Shown: positions 33,763 through 43,253, counted from the first letter of the stretch. The stretch: DNA of 50,632 nucleotides from CAYXAA01 sp964462985 (GCA_964462985.1 CAYXAA010000033.1:1-50632), one strand, 5' to 3'. Notes: generated from the sequence alone by a model not told the origin. Made by a program: numbers and translations.

Positions 33763-35694
33763 ATGGGAGACGGAGCGACGCGCCACCCGGCGCGACGGAT
33801 GCTGGCCATCCTACGCGCCTCGCTCTCCACGGCCCTCGCCCTCATCGGCGTCTACATCGCCGGCTTCGGCCTGTTCGACGAGACCGTGCTGCGCGTCGGG
33901 ACCTACGCGCTCGCCGCCGTGGTCCTTGTTCTGCAGGCAGCGGACCTGCGCTTTGCCGGCACGAACGCGCAGCGCTGGGGATGGCTGCTCGATGCGGCGC
34001 TGCTTGCCTGCATCGTCGTCTCGACGCAGCGCTACCTCGTGATCGGCGAAGCGCTCGAAACCGGGCTTTATTTCTTTACCGCCGAAGACATCTTCGTCGG
34101 CGGGCTCGGCCTTGCCGCCCTGCTGGTGCTGACCTACCGCGCATTCGGGCTGCCGCTCGTCATCGTCTGCGTGCTTGCCCTCGGCTACGGGCTCGGCGGT
34201 GAGTATCTGCCCTGGATCTTTCGCCATGGCGGCTACAGCCTCGATCAGGTGACGCAGGTCGTGTGGTACTCGTTCGACGGCGTATTCGGCCGGCCGCTGT
34301 CGGTGGTCGTCACGCTGATCCTGGTCTATGTCGTGTTCGGCGTCGTGCTCGAAGGCATCGGCGCCGGACCCGTGCTGCTCAACTTCGCGTTCGCCTTCAC
34401 CGGCCGCTCGCGTGGCGGCCCGGCCCACGCCGCGATCGTGGCAAGCGGCATTTTCGGCTCGATGTCGGGCTCGGTGTCCGGCAATGTCGTCGGCACCGGC
34501 GTCATGACGATGCCGATGATCATCAAGCGCGGCTTTCCGGCCCGCTACGCCGGCGGAGTCGAGGCGGCCGCCTCCTCCGGCGGCCAGTTCATGCCGCCCA
34601 TCATGGGCGCGGTCGCCTTCGTCATGTCGGACATGACCGGCATCCCCTATCTGACGATCTGCATCGCTGCGCTGCTGCCGGCGCTGTTCTATTACGCTTC
34701 CCTGTTCGTGGCCGTTCACCTCGAAGCCGTCAAGCGTGGCATCGAACCGATTCCCGCCACGCAACGGCCGCAGCTCACCCGGCACGACTGGCTGATGTCG
34801 CTGTGTTTCGTACTGCCGCTCGCGCTCGTCGTTGTCATGCTGTTCTCCGGTCGCTCGCCGGCGCTCGCCGGCTTCTGGGCCGTGATCGCCGCGGTCATCC
34901 TCGGCTTTGCGCTCAATCCCGAGCTGCGCCGGCAGCCGGCCCGGCTCCTGTCCGCGCTGCAATCGGCGGGGACCGCTGCGGCCCAGATCCTGATCGCGGT
35001 CGGTGCCATCGGTATCGTCATCGGCGTCATGAACATGACCGGTCTCGGCCTGCGCTTTGCCGGGGTGATGCGCGCACTGACGGGCGACTCGCTGTTCCTG
35101 TCGCTGGTCATGATGATGCTCGGCTCGCTGGTGCTCGGCATGGGAATGCCGACCGTGCCGGCTTATCTCATCATCATCCTGGTGATGGGCCCGGCGGTGG
35201 AGGTCATGGGTGTGCCGACGCTGACCGCGCATCTGTTCGTGGTCTATTTCGGGGTGCTGTCGTCGATCACCCCGCCCGTGGCCATCGCCGCCTTCGCGGC
35301 CGCACCGATCGCCCGCGCCAGCCCGATCGCCATCGGCGTCGACGCCTGCCGGGTCGCACTGGTCGGATTCATCATCCCCTTCGTGCTGATCTACAACCCT
35401 TCGCTTACTCTGGTGCTCGACTTCACGGTCGTGGGTCTTGCCTGGGTCTGCCTGCGACTCTCGCTGGCGATCTGGCTGATGAGTACGGCCGCGTCAGGCT
35501 ATGCGGCGACGCGGCTGGCGTGGTGGCAGCGCCCTTTCCGGATCGCGCTCGGTATCGCCGTGCTGATGCCCGGGTTCAGCGTCGAGATCGGCGGCACCAT
35601 CGCCGGCCTTGCCGTCGTGGCCGCTGACCTGTTCCGCCGGCAGGGACTTGAGATCGTTCCGGCGTCAGGCGGAACGCCGACGCAGAAGGGATAG
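33763..35694 (+). CDS. TRAP transporter fused permease (4TM-12TM)
   Basis: 643-residue membrane protein in which the small (DctQ-like) and large (DctM-like) TRAP subunits are fused, as is usual for TAXI-type systems. The N-terminal part (about 15-190) has four to five helices. The large part carries family motifs GSMSGSVSGNVVGTGVMTMPMIIKRGF, GGVEAAASSGGQFMPPIMGAVAFVM, SLVLGMGMPTVPAYLIIILVMGPAVEVMGV and YFGVLSSITPPVAIAAFAAA. Uptake is driven by a sodium or proton gradient with a periplasmic binding protein. ATG 33763 follows GGAGGAGGAG. It is followed 41 bases later by its TAXI binding protein. The substrate is unknown. Confidence 0.92.
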   Translation: MGDGATRHPARRMLAILRASLSTALALIGVYIAGFGLFDETVLRVGTYALAAVVLVLQAADLRFAGTNAQRWGWLLDAALLACIVVSTQRYLVIGEALETGLYFFTAEDIFVGGLGLAALLVLTYRAFGLPLVIVCVLALGYGLGGEYLPWIFRHGGYSLDQVTQVVWYSFDGVFGRPLSVVVTLILVYVVFGVVLEGIGAGPVLLNFAFAFTGRSRGGPAHAAIVASGIFGSMSGSVSGNVVGTGVMTMPMIIKRGFPARYAGGVEAAASSGGQFMPPIMGAVAFVMSDMTGIPYLTICIAALLPALFYYASLFVAVHLEAVKRGIEPIPATQRPQLTRHDWLMSLCFVLPLALVVVMLFSGRSPALAGFWAVIAAVILGFALNPELRRQPARLLSALQSAGTAAAQILIAVGAIGIVIGVMNMTGLGLRFAGVMRALTGDSLFLSLVMMMLGSLVLGMGMPTVPAYLIIILVMGPAVEVMGVPTLTAHLFVVYFGVLSSITPPVAIAAFAAAPIARASPIAIGVDACRVALVGFIIPFVLIYNPSLTLVLDFTVVGLAWVCLRLSLAIWLMSTAASGYAATRLAWWQRPFRIALGIAVLMPGFSVEIGGTIAGLAVVAADLFRRQGLEIVPASGGTPTQKG

Positions 35695-35735
35695 GACACC
35701 GACATCGGAACGGCCCAGCAAGGGGAGGAAACCAA

Positions 35736-36758
35736 ATGGGTGTGTTGAAGAAGGCCGTCGCGACGGCGGCAGGCCTCGCAGTCATCGCCGGCGCAACGAC
35801 AGCCGCTGCGGCCGAGTTCTACCGGCTGGCAACCCTGGGACCGGGCTCCTCGCCCTATCTGGTGATGAGCACCTTCGCCCAGCTCGTGCACGAGGAACTG
35901 CCGGAGGTCGAGATCCAGGTCAACGCCACCGGCGCGGCGACGCAGCACGCCATCCAGGCGGCCACCGGAGACCTCGATTTCTTCATGTGGTCGGCAAGCG
36001 TGCACGACTTCATGGGCCAGGGCACGGCGATGTACGCCAAGATCCCGCAGGCGCCCGAACTTTCCAAGAAGCTGCGCGCGGTGTTCGCCTTTCCGCTCGG
36101 ACTCTACCACATCACGACTTATGCCGATTCGGGCATCGAAAGCCTCGACGACATCAAGGGCAAGAAAGTGTTCCTCGGCCCGCCGGGCGGCGGCGCCACC
36201 ACCATCATGCAGAAGGTTGTCGAGGGGGCGACCGGCTACAAGACCAATGAGGACTTCGACTACGTGCAGCTCGGCTGGGACGCGGCCGCCCAGGCGTTCC
36301 AGGACGGGCGGATCGACGTCTACATCAATTCCACCAATGCGCCGAGCCCGATCATCCAGCAAATGGCGCTGTCGCGGAAGATCCGCTTCCTCGGCCTGAC
36401 CGAGGAGCAGATGAACAAGCCGGAGGTCGCCGCGATCCTGGGCCGTCCGGGCGGCACGCTCGGCGTCATCGAGCCGGGCACCTACGGCGAGAACCAAGTC
36501 AACACCGAGGCCGTGCGAACGCTCGGCTCGACCGTCGGCATCGGCACCGCAACCCACGTACCGGCGGACGACATCTATGCCGTGACCAAGGCATTCTGGA
36601 CTGCCTGGGAGAAGGCTTCGGCAACGACGCCGTGGTTGCGTAAGGTCTCGCTCGAGGGAGCGTTCACCGATCTCAACCTCCCGCTCCATCCGGGGGCAGC
36701 GCGATACTATCAGGAGATCGGCCTCGAAATACCGGACGCGCTCCTGCCGGATGAGTAG
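35736..36758 (+). CDS. TAXI-family TRAP solute-binding protein
   Basis: 340 residues with a Sec signal peptide (MGVLKKAVATAAGLAVIAGATTAAAA, cleavage near AAA-EF). TAXI features: LATLGPGSSPYLVMSTFAQLVHEELPEVEIQVNATGAATQHAIQAATGDLDFFMW at the N-terminus and SLDDIKGKKVFLGPPGGGATTIMQKVV in the middle. Most TAXI proteins bind carboxylates such as glutamate or 2-oxoglutarate, but substrates are largely undefined. It follows the fused permease, with GGGGAGGAAA as ribosome site, and is periplasmic. A sulfatase/phosphonate-hydrolase-like gene follows, which hints that an ester or its acid product is bound. Confidence 0.9.
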   Translation: MGVLKKAVATAAGLAVIAGATTAAAAEFYRLATLGPGSSPYLVMSTFAQLVHEELPEVEIQVNATGAATQHAIQAATGDLDFFMWSASVHDFMGQGTAMYAKIPQAPELSKKLRAVFAFPLGLYHITTYADSGIESLDDIKGKKVFLGPPGGGATTIMQKVVEGATGYKTNEDFDYVQLGWDAAAQAFQDGRIDVYINSTNAPSPIIQQMALSRKIRFLGLTEEQMNKPEVAAILGRPGGTLGVIEPGTYGENQVNTEAVRTLGSTVGIGTATHVPADDIYAVTKAFWTAWEKASATTPWLRKVSLEGAFTDLNLPLHPGAARYYQEIGLEIPDALLPDE

Positions 36759-36779
36759 AATCTTGAGCGGGAGGACGCG

Positions 36780-36809
36780 ATGCCGATTGCCGGAAGCTCA
36801 CGGCATTGA
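36780..36809 (+). CDS. Nine-codon upstream reading frame
   Basis: ATG at 36780 has an excellent Shine-Dalgarno (GGGAGG, five bases before), yet the frame MPIAGSSRH stops after nine codons, 74 bases ahead of the hydrolase start. It may be a leader peptide that tunes hydrolase translation, or the remnant of a lost gene start. Only the ribosome site supports it. Confidence 0.3.
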   Translation: MPIAGSSRH

Positions 36810-36883
36810 AGACTGCCTGCACCGGTAGCACTCTTTCCACCCGACCTGCACAGGCCCCGCGTCTCCCGCCCATCGGAAGCCCC

Positions 36884-38455
36884 ATGTCCAAAGTAAAGAA
36901 CATTCTGTTCGTCATGGCCGATCAGCTGCGCGCCGATTACCTCTCGTGCTACGGCCATCCGACGTTGAAAACACCGCACATCGATGGTCTCGCCGAACGG
37001 GGGGTGCGGTTTACGCGGGCCTATGTGCAGGCGCCGGTGTGCGGGCCGTCGCGGATGAGCTTCTACACCGGGCGCTACGTCAGCTCGCACGGCTCGAGCT
37101 ACAACGGCGTGCCGCTGCGCATCGGCGAGATGACGATCGGCGATCACCTGAGACCACTCGGGCTGCGTGTCGCTCTTGTTGGCAAGACGCACATGACGGA
37201 GGACCGACTCGGCATGCAGCGGCTCGGCGTCACGCGGGAGACGATCGAGGGCGTGTTCGCGGCCGAGTGCGGCTTCGAGCCATATGAGCGCGACGACGGG
37301 CTGTGGCCGGACGCGGTCAAGCCGCGGGATCTCGCCTACAACCGCTACCTGCGCGAACAGGGCTACAACGTCGACAATCCATGGCACGACTTCGCCAATG
37401 CCGGGCGCGGCGCGGAGGGAGAGGTGCTGTCCGGCTGGCTGATGCGCAACGCGCGGCTGCCGGCGGCCATCAGGGAAGAGCATTCCGAGACGGCCTATAT
37501 GACGAACCGGGCCATGGACTTCATCGCCGAGGCCGGTGATGCGCCATGGTGCCTGCATCTCAGCTATATCAAGCCGCATTGGCCCTATATCGCACCTGCC
37601 CCGTACCACGACCTGTACGGACCAAGGGACGTCCTGCCGGCGAACCGGACCGAGGCGGAACGGCGCGACCCGCACCCGGTCGTTGCAGCCTTCATGGAGC
37701 ACGAGGAGAGTGTCAACTTCGCACGCGACGAGGTGCGCGAGGCGGTGATCCCGGCCTACATGGGCCTGATCAAGCAGCTCGACGACCATATCGGCCGGCT
37801 CTTCGCCTTCCTCGATGAGCGCGGGCTGATGGATACGACGCTGATCGTCGTCACGTCGGACCACGGCGACTATCTCGGCGACCACTGGCTCGGCGAAAAA
37901 GAGCTGTTTCATGAGGAAAGCGTGCGCATTCCGCTGATCATCTACGATCCGGACCCGGCGGCGGACCCCACCCGCGGCACGGTCGACCGCCGCCTGGTCG
38001 AGGCGATCGACCTCGCCCCGACCTTCGTCGAGGCGGCCGGCGGTGCCGTTCCCGAGCACATCCTCGAAGGGCGCTCCCTCCTCCCGTTGCTCAGGGGAAC
38101 ACCAGCCGAGTGGCGCGACGCGGTGGTGTCGGAGTGCGACTATGCGTTCCGCAAGGCAAGGCACCTGCTCGGCAGGGTGCCGGGCGAGGCCCGCGGCTAC
38201 ATGCTGCGCACCGAGCGCTGGAAATACATCGAATACGACGGCTATCGGCCGCAGCTGTTCGACCTTGAGTCCGATCCTTGCGAGATGCACGACCTCGGCC
38301 GCGAAGACGCCCATGCCGGCGTGCGCCGGGAGCTGCACGAGCGGCTGTTCGCCTGGCTGCGCAGCCGGCGGATGCGGGTTACGATGTCCGACGCGGAGGT
38401 CGAGCGGCGCACGGACACCCACAAGGACCGGGGGTTCCTGTTCGGGGTGTGGTAG
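36884..38455 (+). CDS. Sulfatase / phosphonate monoester hydrolase-like enzyme
   Basis: 523-residue alkaline-phosphatase-superfamily hydrolase. The formylglycine precursor motif is Cys53-Gly-Pro-Ser-Arg (PVCGPSRMSFYTGRY). Metal-binding regions VMADQLRADY at the N-terminus and VTSDHGDYLGDHWLGEKELFHEE are present. HLSYIKPHWPYIAPAPYHDLYGPRD closely matches the corresponding stretch of rhizobial phosphonate monoester hydrolases, so a phospho- or sulfo-ester substrate is possible and promiscuity is common. No signal peptide is seen at ATG 36884, so it is probably cytoplasmic and acts after import. It follows the TRAP-TAXI genes by 125 bases. The formylglycine-generating enzyme is not in the window. 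Confidence 0.87.
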   Translation: MSKVKNILFVMADQLRADYLSCYGHPTLKTPHIDGLAERGVRFTRAYVQAPVCGPSRMSFYTGRYVSSHGSSYNGVPLRIGEMTIGDHLRPLGLRVALVGKTHMTEDRLGMQRLGVTRETIEGVFAAECGFEPYERDDGLWPDAVKPRDLAYNRYLREQGYNVDNPWHDFANAGRGAEGEVLSGWLMRNARLPAAIREEHSETAYMTNRAMDFIAEAGDAPWCLHLSYIKPHWPYIAPAPYHDLYGPRDVLPANRTEAERRDPHPVVAAFMEHEESVNFARDEVREAVIPAYMGLIKQLDDHIGRLFAFLDERGLMDTTLIVVTSDHGDYLGDHWLGEKELFHEESVRIPLIIYDPDPAADPTRGTVDRRLVEAIDLAPTFVEAAGGAVPEHILEGRSLLPLLRGTPAEWRDAVVSECDYAFRKARHLLGRVPGEARGYMLRTERWKYIEYDGYRPQLFDLESDPCEMHDLGREDAHAGVRRELHERLFAWLRSRRMRVTMSDAEVERRTDTHKDRGFLFGVW

Positions 38456-38587
38456 GCAGGATCATCGGGACCAAGGATGGGCCTCGTACGGCAACCCGGC
38501 CCGAGAGGGTCCGGCGCTGCCGGTTTGCACCGCCTCCTCTCCCCCGTTACCCTGCCGGCAACGCCGACCCGGAAGGAAGGACATCCC

Positions 38588-38821
38588 ATGCCCCCCATCG
38601 ACAAGCCAGGGGCGCCGGCGCCGCGGCGGCGGGCGCGGCCTTGCCCGATCTGCAGCAAGCTCTCGGTCGAGCGCTACCACCCGTTCTGCTCCAAGCGCTG
38701 CGCCGACGTCGATCTCAACCGCTGGCTGTCGGGCAGCTACAGCGTGCCCGTGGTCGAGCTGGAGCCGGAGGACGTCGAGGCGCTCCTGCAACAGCAGGAA
38801 AGCGAAAACAAGCCGTCCTGA
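38588..38821 (+). CDS. yacG: DNA gyrase inhibitor YacG (zinc-binding)
   Basis: 77-residue zinc-ribbon protein. The four Cys ligands are visible: Cys19-x2-Cys22 in RPCPICSK and Cys34-x3-Cys38 in YHPFCSKRCADVDLNRWLSGSY, the YacG signature. E. coli YacG binds GyrB and inhibits gyrase. The C-terminal acidic tail (EPEDVEALLQQQE) is usual. ATG 38588 follows GGAAGGAAGG. In many alphaproteobacteria yacG follows maf; here the upstream gene is a hydrolase, so that linkage is absent. Confidence 0.9.
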   Translation: MPPIDKPGAPAPRRRARPCPICSKLSVERYHPFCSKRCADVDLNRWLSGSYSVPVVELEPEDVEALLQQQESENKPS

Positions 38822-39110
38822 TCCGGCGCTGCCGGACCACGTCACTGACGTCAGCGCATAGCGGTGCGTAACGGCTGGAAAGGCTGGACGCGGTTGCATC
38901 ATGCTGGCACTCTCGATCAACGTGTTCGCAGGTGCGAGAGCAGGGGCCGCGGTGGCGACACGAAGCTGCAGCGTTCCCCGCCTATGGTGCCGCGCACCGG
39001 GCGTGCCGGTCCGGTCCGAGAGCCCGGGTCCGGCGTCTTCCATTGGGGCATGCCCCGGAGCTCGGCCCATCATGAGGAGGCCGGCCAGGGGCGATCGGAA
39101 GGAGAGGGGA

Positions 39111-40724
39111 ATGAAGCGGTTCTTCTTGGCGGGCTGCGTGACGGTGTTCACCCTGGTCCCGGCGGTCGCCCGTGCCGACTACGCGTTGACGATCCTTCAC
39201 ATCAACGACCTGCATTCCCGGATCGAGCCGATCGACAAATACGATTCCACGTGCTCGGCCGAGAACGACGCCGAGGGCGAATGTTTCGGCGGCGTCGCCC
39301 GGATCAAGGCCAAGATCGACGAGCGGCGCAAGACGCTCGTCGACGCCGGCAGGAACGTGATAACGCTCGATGCCGGCGACCAGTTTCAGGGCTCGCTGTT
39401 CTACACCACCTACAAGGGCAAGGTCGAAGCCGAGTTCATGAACATGATCGGCTTCGACGCCATGGCGGTGGGCAACCACGAGTTCGACGATGGTCCCGCC
39501 AGCCTCGCTGCCTTCCTAGAGCTGGTCAATTTTCCCGTGCTGTCCGGTAACACCGAGGTTGAGAACGAACCGGCTCTGAAGGGCAAGCTTCCGGGAACAC
39601 TCATCCTCGAAGTCGGTGGTGAGAAGCTCGGCCTGGTGTCGGTGCTCGCCGAGGACACGGACGAGACCTCCTCGCCGGGCAAGAACGTGCGGTTCATCAA
39701 CTCCGAGGACTACCTGAAGGGTGCCGTGGAGGGTCTTGAAGCAGCAGGCATCAACAAGATCATCGCCCTTACCCATCTCGGCCTGCCCCGAGACATGGAG
39801 GTCGCCTCCCGCGTCCGCGGCATCGATGTCATCGTCGGCGGCCATTCGCACACGCTGCTGTCGAACACCGACGACAAGGCCGCCGGCCCCTATCCCGTGC
39901 TGGTGCAGAACCCCGCCGGCAAGCAGGTGCCAATCGTCCAAGCCTATGCCTATGGCAAGTATCTCGGCGAGATCGAGATCGTGTTCGACGACGACGGCCA
40001 TGTCATTTCGGCCGCGGGCGACCCGATCCTGCTGGATGCCTCCGTTGCCCCCGACAGCGCCGTCGTGGCCCGGGTCAAGGAGCTTGCCGGCCCGATCGAG
40101 GAACTGAAGGGCAAGATCATCGGTTCGGTGACCGGTGTGATCGACGGCTCGCGCGACAGCTGCCGTGCCCGGGAATGCGAGATGGGCAACCTCGTCGCCG
40201 ACGCCATGCTGGAGCGGACCAGGGGACAGGGCGTCCAGATCGCGATACAGAACGGCGGAGGCCTGCGCGCCTCGATCGACGCCGGCGAGGTGTCGATGGG
40301 CGACGTCCTGTCGGTGCTGCCGTTCCAGAACACGATGGCAACCTTCCAGCTCAAGGGCCGCGACGTCATCGCTGCGCTGGAGAACGGGGTCTCCCTGGTC
40401 GAGGAGGGGGCCGGACGTTTCCCGCAGGTCGCCGGCCTGCGCTTCAGCTGGACCAGGGCCAGGCCCGCGGGGGACGGCCGCATCATCAAGGCCGAGGTGA
40501 TGGAAGACGGCACCTGGGTCCCGCTCGACGCCGACAAAGTCTACGGCGTGGTGACCAACAACTACATGCGCAGCGGCGGCGACGGTTACAAGGTCTTCGC
40601 CACGGAGGGCCAGAATGCCTATGACTATGGTCCGGGGCTGGAGCAGGTCGTCGCCGACTACATTGCCGCCCGAAACGGCGCCTACGAGCCCTACCTCGAC
40701 GGCCGCATCCGCGAGGTCGAGTGA
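39111..40724 (+). CDS. Periplasmic 5'-nucleotidase / UDP-sugar hydrolase family protein
   Basis: 537 residues with a Sec signal peptide (MKRFFLAGCVTVFTLVPAVARA, cleavage near ARA-DY). The N-terminal calcineurin-like metallophosphatase domain shows ILHINDLHSR, LDAGDQFQGS, AVGNHEFD, ALTHLG and VGGHSHT. The C-terminal 5'-nucleotidase domain shows CEMGNLVADAML, AIQNGGGLRASID, VLPFQNTM and VTNNYMRSGGDGY. It should hydrolyse extracellular nucleotides to nucleosides for salvage or phosphate supply. ATG 39111 follows GGAGAGGGGA. Upstream open sequence is non-coding. It is convergent with the AI-2E family gene, 28 bases apart. Confidence 0.92.
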   Translation: MKRFFLAGCVTVFTLVPAVARADYALTILHINDLHSRIEPIDKYDSTCSAENDAEGECFGGVARIKAKIDERRKTLVDAGRNVITLDAGDQFQGSLFYTTYKGKVEAEFMNMIGFDAMAVGNHEFDDGPASLAAFLELVNFPVLSGNTEVENEPALKGKLPGTLILEVGGEKLGLVSVLAEDTDETSSPGKNVRFINSEDYLKGAVEGLEAAGINKIIALTHLGLPRDMEVASRVRGIDVIVGGHSHTLLSNTDDKAAGPYPVLVQNPAGKQVPIVQAYAYGKYLGEIEIVFDDDGHVISAAGDPILLDASVAPDSAVVARVKELAGPIEELKGKIIGSVTGVIDGSRDSCRARECEMGNLVADAMLERTRGQGVQIAIQNGGGLRASIDAGEVSMGDVLSVLPFQNTMATFQLKGRDVIAALENGVSLVEEGAGRFPQVAGLRFSWTRARPAGDGRIIKAEVMEDGTWVPLDADKVYGVVTNNYMRSGGDGYKVFATEGQNAYDYGPGLEQVVADYIAARNGAYEPYLDGRIREVE

Positions 40725-40752
40725 CGGCTTGGTCGGGCGCAGGACCCTTTGC

Positions 40753-41937
40753 TTATGGCTCGGACCTTGACAGCCCTTGGACCCCGGCCGGATCCGAACC
40801 GGCAGCGGGCTCGGGCGGACGTGTCTCGTAGAGCCATTCGCGCCAGATGGCGACGAGCAGGGCCATGAGGACGGGCCCGACGAACAGGCCCAGGAAGCCC
40901 ATCGTCTTCACGCCGCCGACGAGCCCGAAGAAGGTCGGCAGGAACGGCAGCTTGATCGGCCCGCCGACCAGCCGCGGCCGCAGGGTCTTGTCGACGATGA
41001 AGAGCTCCGTGCTGCCCCAGGCCAGAAGCGCAAGGCCGGCAATCGGCGATCCGCTTGCGACCAGATAGATCGACACGAGAGTGAAGGACAGCGGCGCGCC
41101 GCCGGGCACGAGCGCCATCAGGCCGGTAAGAACGCCGAACGTCACGGGTGAAGGCACGCCGGCGAGCCAATAGGCAATTCCAAGGACAATGCCCTCGCCG
41201 ATTGCGATCAGCGTCATGCCGGTCACGGTGGAGCCGATGGTGGCCGGAACCACCCGCGAGATCCGCTCCCAGCGGGACGGCAGGATATGGTGGCCCAACC
41301 GGTCGAGCTGGGCGACAAAGGTCTCGCCGTCGCGGTAGACGAAGAACAGCGCGATCAGCGTGAACAGCAGGGTGAGGAACAGGTCGAACAACCCGCTGCC
41401 CGCGGCCAGAACCACCCGGGAAATGTTGCCGATGTTGTTGCCGCTGATGATCTGCACCATCTCCTCGATGGCGCCCGGCGCTCCGATATAGCGATCCCAC
41501 TGCTCGGTCAGCCATTCGCCGACCCCGGGCAGAGCGCCGATCCAGTGCGGCGCCGGCGCGCCCACCTTGTTGGTCTCCACCGCCCAGGTGAACCAGATGC
41601 CGATCTCCTCGATCGCATAGCCCATCGCCAGGACGATCGGCACGATCAGGAAGCCGAGGATGAGAATGATCGCAATCGTTGCCGCGATCGTTCGATTGCC
41701 GCCGACCTGCCTCACGAGGGCGCGGTAGAGCGGCCAGCTCGCAAAGCCGATGACCACGGCAGCAAGCACCGGAACCAGGAAGTCGCGGAAGAAATAGATG
41801 CCCGCGGCCAGCACCAGGACCAGAAGCCAGCGCGCCAGCGACAGTGGCGGGACCAACGGGATGCGCGACGGCGAAGAGGCGCCGAGCCAGCGCGGCTCGG
41901 AGTGCCTCTTCGAAGGTTCACTCTCGCGTGGGTCCAT
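40753..41937 (-). CDS. AI-2E family (PerM/YdiK-like) membrane protein
   Basis: 394 residues with seven to eight hydrophobic segments. The AI-2E transporter family pattern is clear: FFRDFLVPVLAAVVIGFASWPLYRAL near the N-terminus, a long extracytoplasmic loop, LLFTLIALFFVYRDGE, TVTGMTLIAIGEGIVLGIAYWLAGVPSPVTFGVLTGLMALVPGGAP and FFGLVGGVKTMGFLGLFVGPVLMALL. Despite the name, most members do not carry AI-2; some are sodium/proton antiporters. Substrate unknown. ATG 41937 has AAGG upstream. It stands alone on the reverse strand. Confidence 0.88.
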   Translation of the reverse strand: MDPRESEPSKRHSEPRWLGASSPSRIPLVPPLSLARWLLVLVLAAGIYFFRDFLVPVLAAVVIGFASWPLYRALVRQVGGNRTIAATIAIILILGFLIVPIVLAMGYAIEEIGIWFTWAVETNKVGAPAPHWIGALPGVGEWLTEQWDRYIGAPGAIEEMVQIISGNNIGNISRVVLAAGSGLFDLFLTLLFTLIALFFVYRDGETFVAQLDRLGHHILPSRWERISRVVPATIGSTVTGMTLIAIGEGIVLGIAYWLAGVPSPVTFGVLTGLMALVPGGAPLSFTLVSIYLVASGSPIAGLALLAWGSTELFIVDKTLRPRLVGGPIKLPFLPTFFGLVGGVKTMGFLGLFVGPVLMALLVAIWREWLYETRPPEPAAGSDPAGVQGLSRSEP

Positions 41938-42086
41938 GGTCGACCTTCTACACAGTCACCGCGCATCGGAGCCACGGGACGGGCCAGAATGCAAGGCCTG
42001 ATGCGTTCTGCGCAGGATCAGTTCTCTCGCGGAGGGCCGGCTGTGGCCCGGCAGCAGCGGCAACGGTGTCTTCCGGATCCGGCCTA

Positions 42087-43253
42087 TCAGATCTCCACGC
42101 CGCGCGCAGCAAAGACAGGCCGGGCCCGTGCAGCCGCCCTTTCCGGGTCGATCAGCGCCCCTGCCGCGTCCGCCAGACGGATCAGTTCGGCAAGATGCAG
42201 CACCGAGCGCGCGCTTTCCTGGCCGCCGACCATGGTGAAATGATCCTGGAACCCGTTCAGATAGGCCAGGAACACGACCCCGGACTTGTAGAACCGCGTC
42301 GGCGCCTTGAAGATGTGACGCGATAGCGGCACCGTCGGATCGAAGATCGCGTGATAGCGCTGCCGGTCGCCCTCCCCAAGGGCAGTCAAGGCCCCTGCGG
42401 CCTGCGGCGCGATGGCGTCGAAGATGCCGAGCAGGGCATGGGAATAGCCCTCGTCGTCGCCGGCGATCAGCTCCGGATAGTTGAAATCGTCGCCCGTATA
42501 CATGACCACCCCGCCCGGCAGCCGCCGGCGCATGGCGATTTCCTTGTCCGCCGACAGCAGCGAGATCTTGATGCCATCGATCTTCGCCGCGTTCTGCGAC
42601 AGGATATCGAGGCAGGTCTCCATTGCCGCCATGTGGTCGGCGTGGCCCCAGTAGCCCTCGAGGGCCGGATCGAACATCTCGCCCAGCCAGTGGATGATCA
42701 CCGGCTCGGCAACCTGCGACAGCACCCGGCCGTAGACCCTGGCATAATCCTCGGGCGACCTCGCACAGGCAGCAAGCGCCCGGCTCGCCATCAGGATGAT
42801 GCGCCCGCCCGCCTGCTCCACCGCCTGGCACTGCGCCTCGTAGGCGGCAATGACATCCTCGATGGTCAGGTCGGGCGACGGGGCGAGATGATCGGTGCCG
42901 GCGCCGCAGGCCATGCGGGCGCCGCTGCCGCGCGCCTTCTGCGCCGCCACCGACCGACGGATCAGCTCGAGCGACTGTTCCCAGGCCAGTCCCATGCCGC
43001 GCTGGGCGGTGTCCATCGCCTCGGCGACGCCAAGGCCGAGGTCCCACAGATGTTCGCGAAAGCCGAGCGTGCGGTCCCAGTCGATCGCCGGCTCCAGCCA
43101 GGGATCAACGTCGGCGAGCGGATCGGCGACCACATGCGCGGCGGCGAACACGGTGCGGTTGTAGGCGGCAGGGTTGACCGGCCAAGCCTTCGGCTCCGAC
43201 AGCACCAGCGGCGCGCGGCCGCCACCGGCAACAGGAAGGTGGAGTGTCGTCAT
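42087..43253 (-). CDS. DUF993 dihydrodipicolinate synthase-like protein
   Basis: 388-residue protein of the DUF993 family, a TIM-barrel group related to dihydrodipicolinate synthase. Recognised by KAWPVNPAAYNRTVFAAAHVVADPLAD, PAIDWDRTLGFREHLWDLGLGVAEAMDTAQRGMGLAW, IIHWLGEMFDPALEGYWG and IDGIKISLLSADKEIAMRRRLP. The Lys in GIKIS sits where the class I aldolase Schiff-base lysine is found. The reaction is unknown; sugar-acid or amino-acid degradation is common for the superfamily. ATG 43253 follows GGAG. It is 61 bases downstream of the TetR gene on the same strand, so it may be co-transcribed with it. Confidence 0.85.
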   Translation of the reverse strand: MTTLHLPVAGGGRAPLVLSEPKAWPVNPAAYNRTVFAAAHVVADPLADVDPWLEPAIDWDRTLGFREHLWDLGLGVAEAMDTAQRGMGLAWEQSLELIRRSVAAQKARGSGARMACGAGTDHLAPSPDLTIEDVIAAYEAQCQAVEQAGGRIILMASRALAACARSPEDYARVYGRVLSQVAEPVIIHWLGEMFDPALEGYWGHADHMAAMETCLDILSQNAAKIDGIKISLLSADKEIAMRRRLPGGVVMYTGDDFNYPELIAGDDEGYSHALLGIFDAIAPQAAGALTALGEGDRQRYHAIFDPTVPLSRHIFKAPTRFYKSGVVFLAYLNGFQDHFTMVGGQESARSVLHLAELIRLADAAGALIDPERAAARARPVFAARGVEI

